Shown here: piece after piece, positions 41,495 through 50,368 of the stretch
How the letters are laid out: every line of letters starts with the position of its first letter
Numbering within the stretch: position 1 is the first letter of the stretch
NCBI RefSeq assembly: GCF_902381825.1
Contig: NZ_LR698973.1
Location: 1,175,258 to 1,230,919, forward strand
Length of the DNA: 55,662 nt
Reading direction: 5' to 3'
From: Pseudocoprococcus catus
GTDB taxonomy: Bacteria > Bacillota > Clostridia > Lachnospirales > Lachnospiraceae
Made by a program: the position numbers and the translations under genes
The notes under the pieces: generated by a model
Seen by the model: the letters and a program-made list of their open reading frames with translations, nothing else
The model's database searches: none
What the model was told of the DNA's origin: nothing

Positions 41495-42652
41495 GTGGAA
41501 GATATAAAATTTTTAAAAGCACAATTGAATCAACAGTTATTTATGATCAGCCAGCCAAACGAGAAAGTGATGGAAGCGGCATGGCAGCGATGGGACAGCA
41601 TCGGCAAACCATTAAGAAGTCTTGGGGCACTGGAACGTGCGGTTGTGAAAATGGCAGGTATGGAGAATACGGTGAATGTCAAAATGGACAAACGTGCCAT
41701 CGTCGTACTGTGCGGCGATCATGGTGTTGTGAAAGAAGGGGTGACCCAGACAGACAGCAGTGTGACAAAGATCGTGGCGGATAATATTGCCTCAGGCAAG
41801 GCGAGTATTAACATTATGGCAGGAAAAGCCGGAGCAGATGTATTTCCTGTAGATGTGGGAATGATGGGTGAACATTATCCGAATAAAGAATTTCAACCGA
41901 TGGTCATGTGTGACCGCAAAGTAGCCCAGGGAACGGGCGATATTGCTGTGGAACCGGCCATGACTCAGGAACAGTGTCTTCGGGCGATTCTGGCAGGCAT
42001 TGAAGTTGTGGCCGATCTTTCCACACAGGGGTATGAGATGATCGGCATGGGAGAAATGGGGATCGGCAATACCACACCAAGCAGTGCCCTGGTGTCAGTC
42101 CTTTTGAATCTTCCGGCGGAGGAAGTGACAGGACGTGGGGCAGGATTGTCGGATGCATCCTACAATAAAAAAGTTGCCGTTATCGAACAGGCGGTGAAGC
42201 GTTATTGGAAAGCAACAGAGGATTCTGAAATCCCAGATGGCCCGTTTTTCAAAATAGATGCGGCGGTTGAATTGATGTCACATCTGGGCGGCTATGAAAT
42301 CGCAGCCATGGCCGGTATGTGTCTGGGCGGTGCTGTCTTTGGTGTACCGATTGTACTGGACGGCTATATTTCCGTGGCAGGTGCCCTGTGTGCTTCTTTG
42401 ATCAATGCAGACTGCACGGCATACCTCCTGGCATCTCACATTTCAGCGGAACCGGCAGCATGGAAAGTACTGAGAAATCTGCATCTTGAACCGGTGATCC
42501 AGGCAGGAATGTGTCTGGGGGAAGGAACCGGTGCGGCTGCAGCCATGGTTTTATATGATATGGGGCTTGCGGTATATCGTCAGATGGAGACTTTTGATGA
42601 TATTCATGTGGAACCGTATGAAAACTACGCAAAAAGACAGGCGGATGAGTAA
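41495..42652 (+). CDS. cobT: Nicotinate-nucleotide-dimethylbenzimidazole phosphoribosyltransferase
   Basis: A 385-aa enzyme that makes alpha-ribazole phosphate for the lower ligand of cobalamin. Typical features are RWDSIGKPLRSLGALE at the N-terminus, CGDHGVVKEGVTQT, GEMGIGNTTPSSAL and TGRGAGLSD, and the C-terminal catalytic region LHLEPVIQAGMCLGEGTGAA. GTG 41495 has GAGGA seven bases upstream. ATG 41468, which overlaps the cbiA stop as ATGA, is the alternative and would extend the protein by nine residues. Confidence 0.93.
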   Translation: MEDIKFLKAQLNQQLFMISQPNEKVMEAAWQRWDSIGKPLRSLGALERAVVKMAGMENTVNVKMDKRAIVVLCGDHGVVKEGVTQTDSSVTKIVADNIASGKASINIMAGKAGADVFPVDVGMMGEHYPNKEFQPMVMCDRKVAQGTGDIAVEPAMTQEQCLRAILAGIEVVADLSTQGYEMIGMGEMGIGNTTPSSALVSVLLNLPAEEVTGRGAGLSDASYNKKVAVIEQAVKRYWKATEDSEIPDGPFFKIDAAVELMSHLGGYEIAAMAGMCLGGAVFGVPIVLDGYISVAGALCASLINADCTAYLLASHISAEPAAWKVLRNLHLEPVIQAGMCLGEGTGAAAAMVLYDMGLAVYRQMETFDDIHVEPYENYAKRQADE

Positions 42653-43270
42653 ATGATATTACTGGTAACAGGCGGAAGCGCCAGCGGCAAATCAGAATAT
42701 GCGGAAAACAGAGCGCTGCAGCTGGCCAAAACAGAGCAGAAAAAGCTGATTTATCTGGCGGCAATGAAGCCCTTTGGAGAGGAAGCAGCAAAAAGAATTG
42801 AGCGGCACCGGCAATTGAGGACAGGAAAAGGTTTTGAAACAGTGGAACGTTATACAGATATTGAAGGTCTTTGCAGGGATGAAAGTTTGGAGGCAGAAAC
42901 TTTCAGACAGAAGGCAAAGGATGCGGTGGTACTGTTGGAATGTATGTCTAATCTGGCGGCCAACGAGATGTTTTCCGGCAGTGATAGCAATGCGGATTGT
43001 ACCGGAGAGTTCGAGCGTATGGATAGCAGCAGGGTCAAAGACAGAATTATGAGAGGTATAGATGCTTTGACTGAAGTGTCTGATCATTTGGTCATTGTCA
43101 GCATCAACGTCTTTGAAGAGGGCATGCAGCAGTATGATGCATGGACCCGGGCTTATATGCAGTGTCTGGGAGAATTGAATCAGGCATTGACAAGGAAAGC
43201 AGATACGGCGGTTGAGGTTGTTTACTCGATCCCTGTTCCTTATAAGGAGGGCTTGACATGCAATCTTTAA
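42653..43270 (+). CDS. cobU: Adenosylcobinamide kinase/guanylyltransferase
   Basis: A 205-aa bifunctional enzyme that phosphorylates adenosylcobinamide and attaches GMP. P-loop GGSASGKSEYAE is near residues 7-18, followed by YLAAMKPFGEEAAKRIERHR with the guanylyl-accepting histidine. The late CLGELNQALTRKADTAVEVVYSIP block is typical. It starts one base after the cobT stop (TGAGTAAATG) and overlaps cobS by 13 bases. Compare with the shorter relative at 44040. Confidence 0.93.
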   Translation: MILLVTGGSASGKSEYAENRALQLAKTEQKKLIYLAAMKPFGEEAAKRIERHRQLRTGKGFETVERYTDIEGLCRDESLEAETFRQKAKDAVVLLECMSNLAANEMFSGSDSNADCTGEFERMDSSRVKDRIMRGIDALTEVSDHLVIVSINVFEEGMQQYDAWTRAYMQCLGELNQALTRKADTAVEVVYSIPVPYKEGLTCNL

Positions 43271-44013
43271 TTATTGCATTTGCCATGTATTCGAAGATAC
43301 CAATGCCACGGGCAGACTGGAATGACAAAAATATGCGCTATGCCTTTTGTTGGTTTCCGGTGATCGGTCTGGTGATCGGCCTGGTGGAGCTGGCTGTCTT
43401 TTACATTTTGACAAAATGGCAGGCGGGATCTGTTTTCAGAGGCGTTTGCCTGATGGCGGTGCCTTTATTGGTGACAGGCGGCATTCATCTGGATGGATTT
43501 ATGGATACAACGGATGCCAGAAGTTCTTATGGAGACAGGGAGAAAAAGCTGGCAATTTTAAAGGATTCCCATGTGGGGGCCTTTGCGGTGATCGGTTGCA
43601 GCTTTTATCTGATTTTGTCGGCCGGGGCCTGGAGTGAAATAGATGCAAAGGGAATTGTTGTGATGGCGATGGCCTTTGTTCTGGAACGGGCATTCAGCGG
43701 ATTAGCGGCGGTTAACTTCAAAGGCGCACGCAAAGACGGAATGCTGACCGCTTTCAGAGAACCGGCCAGGAAAAGGACAGTTACTGTGGTGTTGGCGGCG
43801 GAGGCTGTTATTTCGGCAATTGTGATGTGTTATCTCTGGCTTCCGGTGGGACTGTTATGCAGTCTGGGAGCCGTTTTGACATTTGTTTATTATTATAAAA
43901 TGGCGATGAAGGAATTCGGCGGCACAACCGGAGATCTGGCAGGATGGTTTCTGCAGACCTGTGAACTGGTGATGCTGATGCTGACTGTTGTTGGAAAAAT
44001 AATTTTGGCATAA
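43258..44013 (+). CDS. cobS: Adenosylcobinamide-GDP ribazoletransferase (cobalamin synthase)
   Basis: A 251-aa membrane enzyme with about six helices that joins GDP-cobinamide to alpha-ribazole. Early AMYSKIPMPRADWNDKNM, GGIHLDGFMDTTDARSS with the Mg-binding Asp residues, and KDSHVGAFAV are hallmarks. The ATG is within the end of cobU, with AAGGAGG upstream, so the two are coupled. Confidence 0.94.
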   Translation: MQSLIIAFAMYSKIPMPRADWNDKNMRYAFCWFPVIGLVIGLVELAVFYILTKWQAGSVFRGVCLMAVPLLVTGGIHLDGFMDTTDARSSYGDREKKLAILKDSHVGAFAVIGCSFYLILSAGAWSEIDAKGIVVMAMAFVLERAFSGLAAVNFKGARKDGMLTAFREPARKRTVTVVLAAEAVISAIVMCYLWLPVGLLCSLGAVLTFVYYYKMAMKEFGGTTGDLAGWFLQTCELVMLMLTVVGKIILA

Positions 44014-44039
44014 CATAGTCAATACAAGAGGAGAAAGAT

Positions 44040-44420
44040 ATGATATTTGTAACAGGCGGCTGTTTTCAGGGAAAACAGCAGTGGGTGCTTCAAAATTGTC
44101 AGGTGCAGCCATTCCGGGTGGCAGATGGGGCAGTCTGCAGTATGGAAGCAATCAAAAGTGCCGGTGTACTGGATCATTTTCATTTGCTGGTGCGCCGTTG
44201 GATGCAGGCAGGCAAAATACCGGCGGATGAGACGGAAAAGATTCTGTCAGATAATCCGGATATTGTGATCATCACGGATGAAATCGGCAGCGGGATTGTG
44301 CCTTTGGATGTAAAAGAACGTGAATGGCGGGAAGTACACGGCAGAATCTGCTGTCAGCTGGCAGGAAGGGCCGATGCTGTTTTTCGCGTCATCGCCGGCA
44401 TCGGGCAAAAAATAAAGTGA
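44040..44420 (+). CDS. Short CobU-like protein with altered P-loop
   Basis: A 126-aa protein. The N-terminus FVTGGCFQGKQQWVLQN aligns with the CobU P-loop but has Gln after the Lys where Ser or Thr is required. The C-terminal half, VIITDEIGSGIVPLDVKERE and GRICCQLAGRADAVFRVIAGI, matches the end of CobU. The middle part with the guanylyl histidine is missing. It is encoded between cobS and cobC with AGGAGAAAG before the ATG. It may be a subunit or regulator of the kinase, or a reduced paralogue. Catalysis as in CobU is unlikely. Confidence 0.8.
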   Translation: MIFVTGGCFQGKQQWVLQNCQVQPFRVADGAVCSMEAIKSAGVLDHFHLLVRRWMQAGKIPADETEKILSDNPDIVIITDEIGSGIVPLDVKEREWREVHGRICCQLAGRADAVFRVIAGIGQKIK

Positions 44421-44434
44421 GGCAGCAGGGATAA

Positions 44435-45091
44435 ATGAAGATAAAAATATGGATGATCCGGCATGGCATGACAGCAGGCAATAGGCAGCAGCGCTATGTG
44501 GGAACAACAGATGAGCTGCTCTGTGAAGAAGGACGACAGCAAATAATATTGAAAAGACAGTTGATAAAGTCGTATCAGAATATTCAGAATGTTTATGTCA
44601 GTCCGATGCTCAGATGCCGGGAAACGGCCGAAATTCTGTTTCCGGCGGTCAGTCAGATAACAGAAGCGGGTTTTCGGGAGTGCAGTTTCGGAGAATTTGA
44701 ATACAGAAATTATCAGGAACTCAATGGGCATCCGGATTATCAGGCATGGATAGACAGCGGCGGCACCATTGGTTTCCCCGGCGGTGAAGATCAAAAAGCC
44801 TTTTGCGACAGAGTACAGACGGCTTTTGAAGCATGTATCAGGGATGATGTGATGCCAAAAGCTCGTAATTGGGGACAGACATATGCAGGTCAAAATGCCG
44901 CAGAAAAAGAATTTACGACAGCCATGGTTGTCCATGGCGGGACCATCATGGCCATTCTTTCTAAATGGGCAATGCCGCATCAGGATTATTTTTATTGGCA
45001 GGTCAAAAACGGCTGCGGATATCTGGTTTGTCTGGATACAGATGAATGGCTGGCGGAAAAAGGCAGTTTGTCTGTGATTGAGAAGTTTTAA
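44435..45091 (+). CDS. cobC: Histidine phosphatase, probable alpha-ribazole phosphatase
   Basis: A 218-aa phosphoglycerate-mutase-like phosphatase that would remove phosphate from alpha-ribazole phosphate made by CobT. The catalytic RHGMTAGNRQQRYVG is at residues 9-23, the partner Arg in SPMLRCRETAEIL, Glu in FGEFEYRNYQEL, and the second His in VVHGGTIMAIL. The cob operon position supports the assignment over a general phosphatase. AGCAGGGA precedes the ATG. Confidence 0.88.
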   Translation: MKIKIWMIRHGMTAGNRQQRYVGTTDELLCEEGRQQIILKRQLIKSYQNIQNVYVSPMLRCRETAEILFPAVSQITEAGFRECSFGEFEYRNYQELNGHPDYQAWIDSGGTIGFPGGEDQKAFCDRVQTAFEACIRDDVMPKARNWGQTYAGQNAAEKEFTTAMVVHGGTIMAILSKWAMPHQDYFYWQVKNGCGYLVCLDTDEWLAEKGSLSVIEKF

Positions 45092-45146
45092 AGGCTGTGG
45101 AAAAGGCAGGTTTTTAAAGTGAAGATTTGTTAAAAGGAGAAAATGT

Positions 45147-46106
45147 ATGCATGGCATCATTGTTTTGGTGGGAGGTTTTTTGCTGGATTGTCTTTTAGGT
45201 GATCCGCATAATCCATGGCATCCCATTTGTCTGATCGGCTATCTGATCAGTTTTCTGGAAAAGAAAATACGGAAACTTTTTCCCAAGCAGCCCAAAGGTG
45301 AATTTTACGGTGGACTTGTGATGGTTGTTTTAGTTTTATTCATACCTACAGCCGTTCCGATAGTGCTTCTGAAAGCTGCGAAGTGGATACATCCGTATCT
45401 GGCACTTGTGCTTGAAATTATCATGTGTTATCAGCTGTTGGCGGCCCGGTCTTTGAGAGATGAGAGTATGAAGGTGTATCATGCACTTCATCAGCATGAT
45501 ATTGAAGGGGCAAGAAAGGCTGTGTCGATGATTGTCGGCCGGGATACACAGCGGCTGGATGCAGCAGGTATTGCAAAAGCAGCTGTTGAAACAGTCGCTG
45601 AGAATGCCTCTGACGGGGTGATCGCACCGATGATTTTTATAGCTATTGGCGGTGTTCCATTCGGCTTTTTCTATAAAGCAGTGAATACGATGGACTCCAT
45701 GGTGGGGTATAAAAATGAAAAATACCTTTATTTCGGCCGGGCGGCAGCGAAGCTGGATGATGTGATGAATTATGTGCCTTCAAGGATTTCCGGACTTTTG
45801 ATGGTTGTATCCGCAGCATTGACCGGCGGTGATGCCAAAGGGGCATGGCGCATTTTTTGCCGTGACAGGTATAATCATGCCAGCCCGAATTCTGCGCAGA
45901 CAGAGGCGGCTTGTGCCGGGGCACTTGGCCTTCAGCTGGCGGGAGACGCATGGTATTTTGGCGAGCGTTATCATAAACCGACGATTGGAGATGCGGTGAG
46001 AGAGATTGAAGATGCAGATATCGCCAGAGCCAATTGTCTGATGTATGGTGCAGCCGTGTTATGTCTTGTGATCTGTATGACCATTCGCTATTTGCTGGTG
46101 GGATAG
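45147..46106 (+). CDS. cbiB: Adenosylcobinamide-phosphate synthase
   Basis: A 319-aa membrane enzyme that attaches the aminopropanol linker to adenosylcobyric acid. LLGDPHNPWHPICLIGYLI at the start, VGRDTQRLDAAGIAKAAVET in the middle, and ENASDGVIAPMIF, NTMDSMVGYKNEKY and RDRYNHASPNS are family hallmarks. About five helices are visible. AAAGGAG lies before the ATG. Confidence 0.95.
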   Translation: MHGIIVLVGGFLLDCLLGDPHNPWHPICLIGYLISFLEKKIRKLFPKQPKGEFYGGLVMVVLVLFIPTAVPIVLLKAAKWIHPYLALVLEIIMCYQLLAARSLRDESMKVYHALHQHDIEGARKAVSMIVGRDTQRLDAAGIAKAAVETVAENASDGVIAPMIFIAIGGVPFGFFYKAVNTMDSMVGYKNEKYLYFGRAAAKLDDVMNYVPSRISGLLMVVSAALTGGDAKGAWRIFCRDRYNHASPNSAQTEAACAGALGLQLAGDAWYFGERYHKPTIGDAVREIEDADIARANCLMYGAAVLCLVICMTIRYLLVG

Positions 46107-46214
46107 TGTACAGCAGGAAGAAGACAGAAGCTTTCGGATAGGTATGAGCACATGAATGCAGGCGGAAGATTGATCAGAAAGCCGATAATGGCGACAGGAA
46201 CAGGAGAAGAAACG

Positions 46215-47738
46215 ATGGCAAAAGTTATCATGGTACAGGGCACCATGTCCAATGCGGGAAAGAGCCTGCTTGTGGCTGGATTATGCCGAATTTTCAGGCA
46301 GGACGGATACAGGGTGGCTCCATTTAAATCCCAGAATATGGCTCTGAATTCATTTATCACAACAGAAGGTCTGGAGATGGGAAGAGCCCAGGTGATGCAG
46401 GCGGAGGCGGCAGGCATCGAACCGTCGGTCAGGATGAATCCGATTCTTCTGAAACCTACATCAGATGTGGGGTCTCAGGTGATCGTCAACGGTGAAGTGC
46501 GTCAAAATATGCGGGCAGCGGAATATTTTAAATATAAAAAGGCACTGATACCGGATATTATGGCGGCGTACAATTCGCTGGCAGCAGAGAATGATATTAT
46601 CGTGGTGGAAGGTGCAGGAAGTCCGGCAGAGATCAACTTGAAATCCGAGGACATTGTGAATATGGGATTGGCCAAAATGCTGAAAGCACCGGTATTGCTT
46701 GCAGGAGATATTGACAGAGGTGGTGTATTTGCACAGCTTGTGGGTACCATGATGCTGCTTGAAAAGGAAGAACAGCAGATGGTCAAAGGCCTGATCATCA
46801 ATAAATTTCGGGGAGATAAGCGTATTTTGGATCCGGGGATCGAGATGTTGAAAGACTATACGCCAGTGCCGGTTGTAGGGGTTGTACCGTATATGCATGT
46901 GGATATTGACGATGAAGACAGCCTGGCAGACCGTCTGGACAAACATACCGAAAAAGGATTGATCGATATAGCGGTGATCCGTGTGCCGAGAATGTCGAAT
47001 TTTACGGACTTCAATGCACTGGAACGCATGCAGGGCGTAACACTGCGTTATGTGGAAAAGGTGCAGCAGCTCGGACGTCCGGATCTGATCCTGCTTCCAG
47101 GGACCAAGAATACCATGGGGGATCTGAAGTGGCTGCGTATGAACGGTCTGGAGGCTTCGGTTTTGAAATTGGCAGCGGAAGGTACGCTGGTGATGGGCAT
47201 TTGCGGCGGTTATCAGATACTTGGTCTGACGCTGGAAGACCCGGATGGCGTGGAGGAAGGCGGCAGCATGCGCGGTATGGAATTGCTGCCGGTACATACG
47301 GTGTTTGAGAAGGCCAAGACGAGAACCAGAGTTTCCGGAAAGACGGGAACATTACATGGACCGTGGCAGTTGTTATCCGGCACGGCTTTTGAAGGCTATG
47401 AGATTCATATGGGTGAGACAACCTATGAACCTGGGGGCACTGTATTTTCTGCAATAGCAGAAACAGTCGGTACGCAGCATGTTGATGAAGCGATGGCTAA
47501 TGGCTGCCAGTATCAGAATGCGGCCGGCAGCTATGTGCATGGTCTTTTTGACTCTGTGGAGATGCAGAAAGCACTGCTTAGGCTGCTTTGTCAGAAGAAA
47601 GGGCTGCCGGAGGAAGCGGTATCCTGGATTGATGAGAAAGTCTATAAAGAGCAGCAGTATGATAAACTGGCAGAAGGACTTAGGGAGAATATGGATATGG
47701 CAAAGATTTATCAGATATTGGAGGAGGGACTGGCATGA
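46215..47738 (+). CDS. cbiP: Cobyric acid synthase
   Basis: A 507-aa ATP-dependent amidotransferase that adds four amides to the corrin ring. P-loop [18 protein letters not shown] is near residues 6-23, [14 protein letters not shown] follows, and [13 protein letters not shown] and [13 protein letters not shown] are also typical. The glutaminase Cys is in [12 protein letters not shown] near 333. The frame is open from 46152, but ATG 46215 has AGGAGA seven bases upstream and gives the family N-terminus. It overlaps cbiC by four bases. Confidence 0.95.
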   Translation: MAKVIMVQGTMSNAGKSLLVAGLCRIFRQDGYRVAPFKSQNMALNSFITTEGLEMGRAQVMQAEAAGIEPSVRMNPILLKPTSDVGSQVIVNGEVRQNMRAAEYFKYKKALIPDIMAAYNSLAAENDIIVVEGAGSPAEINLKSEDIVNMGLAKMLKAPVLLAGDIDRGGVFAQLVGTMMLLEKEEQQMVKGLIINKFRGDKRILDPGIEMLKDYTPVPVVGVVPYMHVDIDDEDSLADRLDKHTEKGLIDIAVIRVPRMSNFTDFNALERMQGVTLRYVEKVQQLGRPDLILLPGTKNTMGDLKWLRMNGLEASVLKLAAEGTLVMGICGGYQILGLTLEDPDGVEEGGSMRGMELLPVHTVFEKAKTRTRVSGKTGTLHGPWQLLSGTAFEGYEIHMGETTYEPGGTVFSAIAETVGTQHVDEAMANGCQYQNAAGSYVHGLFDSVEMQKALLRLLCQKKGLPEEAVSWIDEKVYKEQQYDKLAEGLRENMDMAKIYQILEEGLA

Positions 47739-48382
47739 GGATAGAACTTGAGAATGTATTGCCGGCAGAGATTGAGAAGCGCAGTTTTGAGATCATCACA
47801 GAAGAACTGGGAGACCGGGTATTTGATCCGCTTCAGGAGCCGATTATTAAGCGGGCCATTCATACCAGTGCGGATTTTGAATATGCTGATTCGCTGTGCT
47901 TTTCTGAGCATGCGGTGGAGAAAGCGTTGGATGCGCTACGCAAAGGGGCTTATATCGTGACTGATACACAGATGGGAAAATCAGGCATCAACAAGAAAGT
48001 GATGGCAGAATTTGGCGGCGAGGTCTGCTGTTTTATGTCGGATCCGGATGTGGCAGAGACAGCCAAAAAGAACGGTACAACCCGGGCTGTAGCCAGTATG
48101 GAAAAGGCCGCAAAGCTTGACAGGCCGTTGGTTTTTGCCATCGGCAATGCGCCGACAGCCTTGATCCAGCTCTATGAGATGATTCAGGAGGGCCGTATCC
48201 GACCGGAACTGATCATTGGTGTGCCTGTGGGCTTTGTCAATGTGGTACAGGCCAAAGAACTGATTATGACGGCGGGTGTACCGTATATTGTTGCAAGGGG
48301 CAGAAAGGGCGGAAGCAATATTGCCGCCGCCATCTGCAATGCGCTTTTATATATGCTGGACAGTTCCAGAGGACAGCGCTAA
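47735..48382 (+). CDS. cbiC: Cobalt-precorrin-8 methylmutase
   Basis: A 215-aa enzyme that moves a methyl group from C11 to C12 to form cobyrinate. [17 protein letters not shown] carries the catalytic His near residue 46. [14 protein letters not shown] and [16 protein letters not shown] and [14 protein letters not shown] are typical. The ATG overlaps the cbiP stop, with GGAGG upstream. It is the last gene of the cluster; the remaining ring-contraction genes (cbiD, F, G, H, L) are not in the window. Confidence 0.95.
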   Translation: MRIELENVLPAEIEKRSFEIITEELGDRVFDPLQEPIIKRAIHTSADFEYADSLCFSEHAVEKALDALRKGAYIVTDTQMGKSGINKKVMAEFGGEVCCFMSDPDVAETAKKNGTTRAVASMEKAAKLDRPLVFAIGNAPTALIQLYEMIQEGRIRPELIIGVPVGFVNVVQAKELIMTAGVPYIVARGRKGGSNIAAAICNALLYMLDSSRGQR

Positions 48383-48393
48383 AAGAATAAAAA

Positions 48394-49617
48394 TCAATCG
48401 TAAGGGGTCGCTTTTGGCGGCCTCTTTTCTTCGAGGAAACTGCCCCGCATGACGGCCTTGCTGCCATATTTCTGCCGGATGCTGTCCAGGGCCTGATCCA
48501 GCTTTTCCTGTTTGTCATTCCGGACATAATCAAAGAGATTCATCTGACGAACCTGGCAGTCACTGAGCTTGGAAGTACGGATGCCGAGAAGCCGCACGGG
48601 GGCACCGTTCCAGAGTTCATGAAAAAGCTGCCCGGCAGCTTCATAGATGACCTGTGTGGCCTGGGAAGGTGAGAGAAGCTGCATTTGATGAGAAACATTC
48701 TCAAATGTGTTGTAGCGGATTTCAACGCTGACCATACCGGCCAGAAAACCGGCTTTGCGCAGTCGGCCGGCAACGGATTCTGACAGTTCCAGCAGCACTT
48801 TGCGGGCGGCTTCTTCTGTGGTCACGTCTGCTGACAGGGTTGTGGAATTGCCGATGCCTTTGTTGGAGGTATCCGTTTTGGTCCGCTCGTCAATGTGGAC
48901 AGACTCGATACCGTTGGCGTATTCCCAGATGGTACGGCCATGACTTTTCAGATGGGCTTCTATGAGTGCCGGATCCATTTTGGCCAGATCGCCGATGGTT
49001 TTGATACCCAGCAGTTCCAGTTTCGCAGCGGAAGCGTGGCCGACCATGAAGAGATCTCTGACTGGAAGAGGCCACATTTTCACCGGGACTTCTTCGGGGA
49101 AAAGGGTGTGAACTTTGTCCGGTTTTTCAAAATCAGAAGCCATCTTTGCCAGCAGGCGGTTGGTGGAGATGCCGATATTCACAGTGAAGCCCAATCTGTC
49201 ACGAATTGTATCTTTGATCATATGGGCTGCCCTGACAGGGTCCCCGTTATCTCCGGGGATCGGGACATATTCGGCAAAACATTCATCAATACTGTACTGA
49301 CTGATGGCGGAAGTATAATGATGCAGCAGATCAAGCAGCTGACGGCTGCACTGGCTGTAGTAATGATGTTCCGGCGGTACAATGGTCAGATTGGCACATT
49401 TTCTCAGGGCATCGGTGATCGGTTCTCCGGTGCGGATGCCGTATCTGGCTGCAGCTATGGATTTGGCCAGGACAACGCCATGCCGTTTGGACATATCACC
49501 GCCTACAATAGCCGGAATCTTCCGGAGATCTGTTTCACTGCCGTCACGGAGCAGTTTGATGGCTGTCCAGCTTAAATAGGCGCTGTTCACATCTATATGA
49601 AAAATAATTTTTTTCAT
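48394..49617 (-). CDS. dinB: Y-family DNA polymerase IV
   Basis: A 407-aa translesion polymerase. Catalytic acidic residues are in FHIDVNSAYLSW (Asp near residue 7) and YSIDECFAEY. The thumb HhH region reads LLGIKTIGDLAKMD. A little-finger domain follows, and QMNLFDY near residue 350 looks like a beta-clamp binding motif. The upstream open frame to 49917 is not family-like; ATG 49617 has AAAGGTG ten bases upstream. It converges on cbiC with an 11-base gap and no clear terminator. Confidence 0.93.
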   Translation of the reverse strand: MKKIIFHIDVNSAYLSWTAIKLLRDGSETDLRKIPAIVGGDMSKRHGVVLAKSIAAARYGIRTGEPITDALRKCANLTIVPPEHHYYSQCSRQLLDLLHHYTSAISQYSIDECFAEYVPIPGDNGDPVRAAHMIKDTIRDRLGFTVNIGISTNRLLAKMASDFEKPDKVHTLFPEEVPVKMWPLPVRDLFMVGHASAAKLELLGIKTIGDLAKMDPALIEAHLKSHGRTIWEYANGIESVHIDERTKTDTSNKGIGNSTTLSADVTTEEAARKVLLELSESVAGRLRKAGFLAGMVSVEIRYNTFENVSHQMQLLSPSQATQVIYEAAGQLFHELWNGAPVRLLGIRTSKLSDCQVRQMNLFDYVRNDKQEKLDQALDSIRQKYGSKAVMRGSFLEEKRPPKATPYD

Positions 49618-49849
49618 GATAATTTTCACCTTTTTTCCACAATTATAGGGTATGTTATACGTAAGATATAAGATGCTTTTGATAAAGTTGATATTTATCT
49701 TTATTATATAGGAATAAAGATTGTCCGTCCACGACATTTTTACGTTGAGATTTTGTACGGCCGGTGTTAGAATGGTGGTTGTTGTAATAGATGCTGTATA
49801 CACATGCATGCATCGAATTTGAATTTTATAGACTGGGAGAAAGACTTTA

Positions 49850-50368
49850 ATGAAAAATATTGTTTTTATAGGTATGCCGGGGGCTGGAAAGAGTACCATC
49901 GGCGTGGTAATCGCCAAGATTTTCGGATACGATTTTGTGGATTCGGATCTTCTGATCCAGAATCAGGAGGGAGATATTCTGGAACATTTGATTGATAAGC
50001 ATGGAATTGAAGGATTTTTACAGATCGAAAACCAGGTGAACAGAGATATTAATGTGAAGAAAACGGTTATTTCAACAGGAGGCAGTGTCTGCTATTGCGA
50101 TGAGGCCCTGAAACATATGTCAGAGCATGGCGTTATTGTTTATATCAAAACAGATTATGAATCATTGCATCAGCGCTTGGGCGACCTTCATCAGAGAGGT
50201 GTTGTGATTCGAAACGGATCGACACTTTTGGATTTATATAATGAAAGAACGCCTCTTTATGAAAAGTATGCAGATGTCGTTGCAGATGTCAGCGGATGTC
50301 AGATTGAAAAGGCCATTGATAAGATAAAAAATTTACTGAAAGCCTGTGCCAAATTATATGAAGAATAG
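49850..50368 (+). CDS. Shikimate kinase homologue with altered substrate site
   Basis: A 172-aa P-loop kinase: GMPGAGKST at residues 8-16, VDSDLLIQ at 30-37, STGGSVCY near 78 and the lid Arg in NERTPLYEKYAD. In known shikimate kinases an Arg at the FRxxE position contacts shikimate; here the same place reads FLQIE, with Gln58. The ATP half of the site is intact. The enzyme may still act on shikimate with weaker binding or may use another substrate. No other aromatic pathway gene is nearby. It overlaps the next gene by 11 bases. Confidence 0.82.
   Translation: MKNIVFIGMPGAGKSTIGVVIAKIFGYDFVDSDLLIQNQEGDILEHLIDKHGIEGFLQIENQVNRDINVKKTVISTGGSVCYCDEALKHMSEHGVIVYIKTDYESLHQRLGDLHQRGVVIRNGSTLLDLYNERTPLYEKYADVVADVSGCQIEKAIDKIKNLLKACAKLYEE

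Noticed and set aside
48394..49917. Extended 507-aa version of DinB starting at 49917.
   Set aside because: The extra 100 residues are unlike any polymerase and no ribosome site supports them. The start at 49617 is better.
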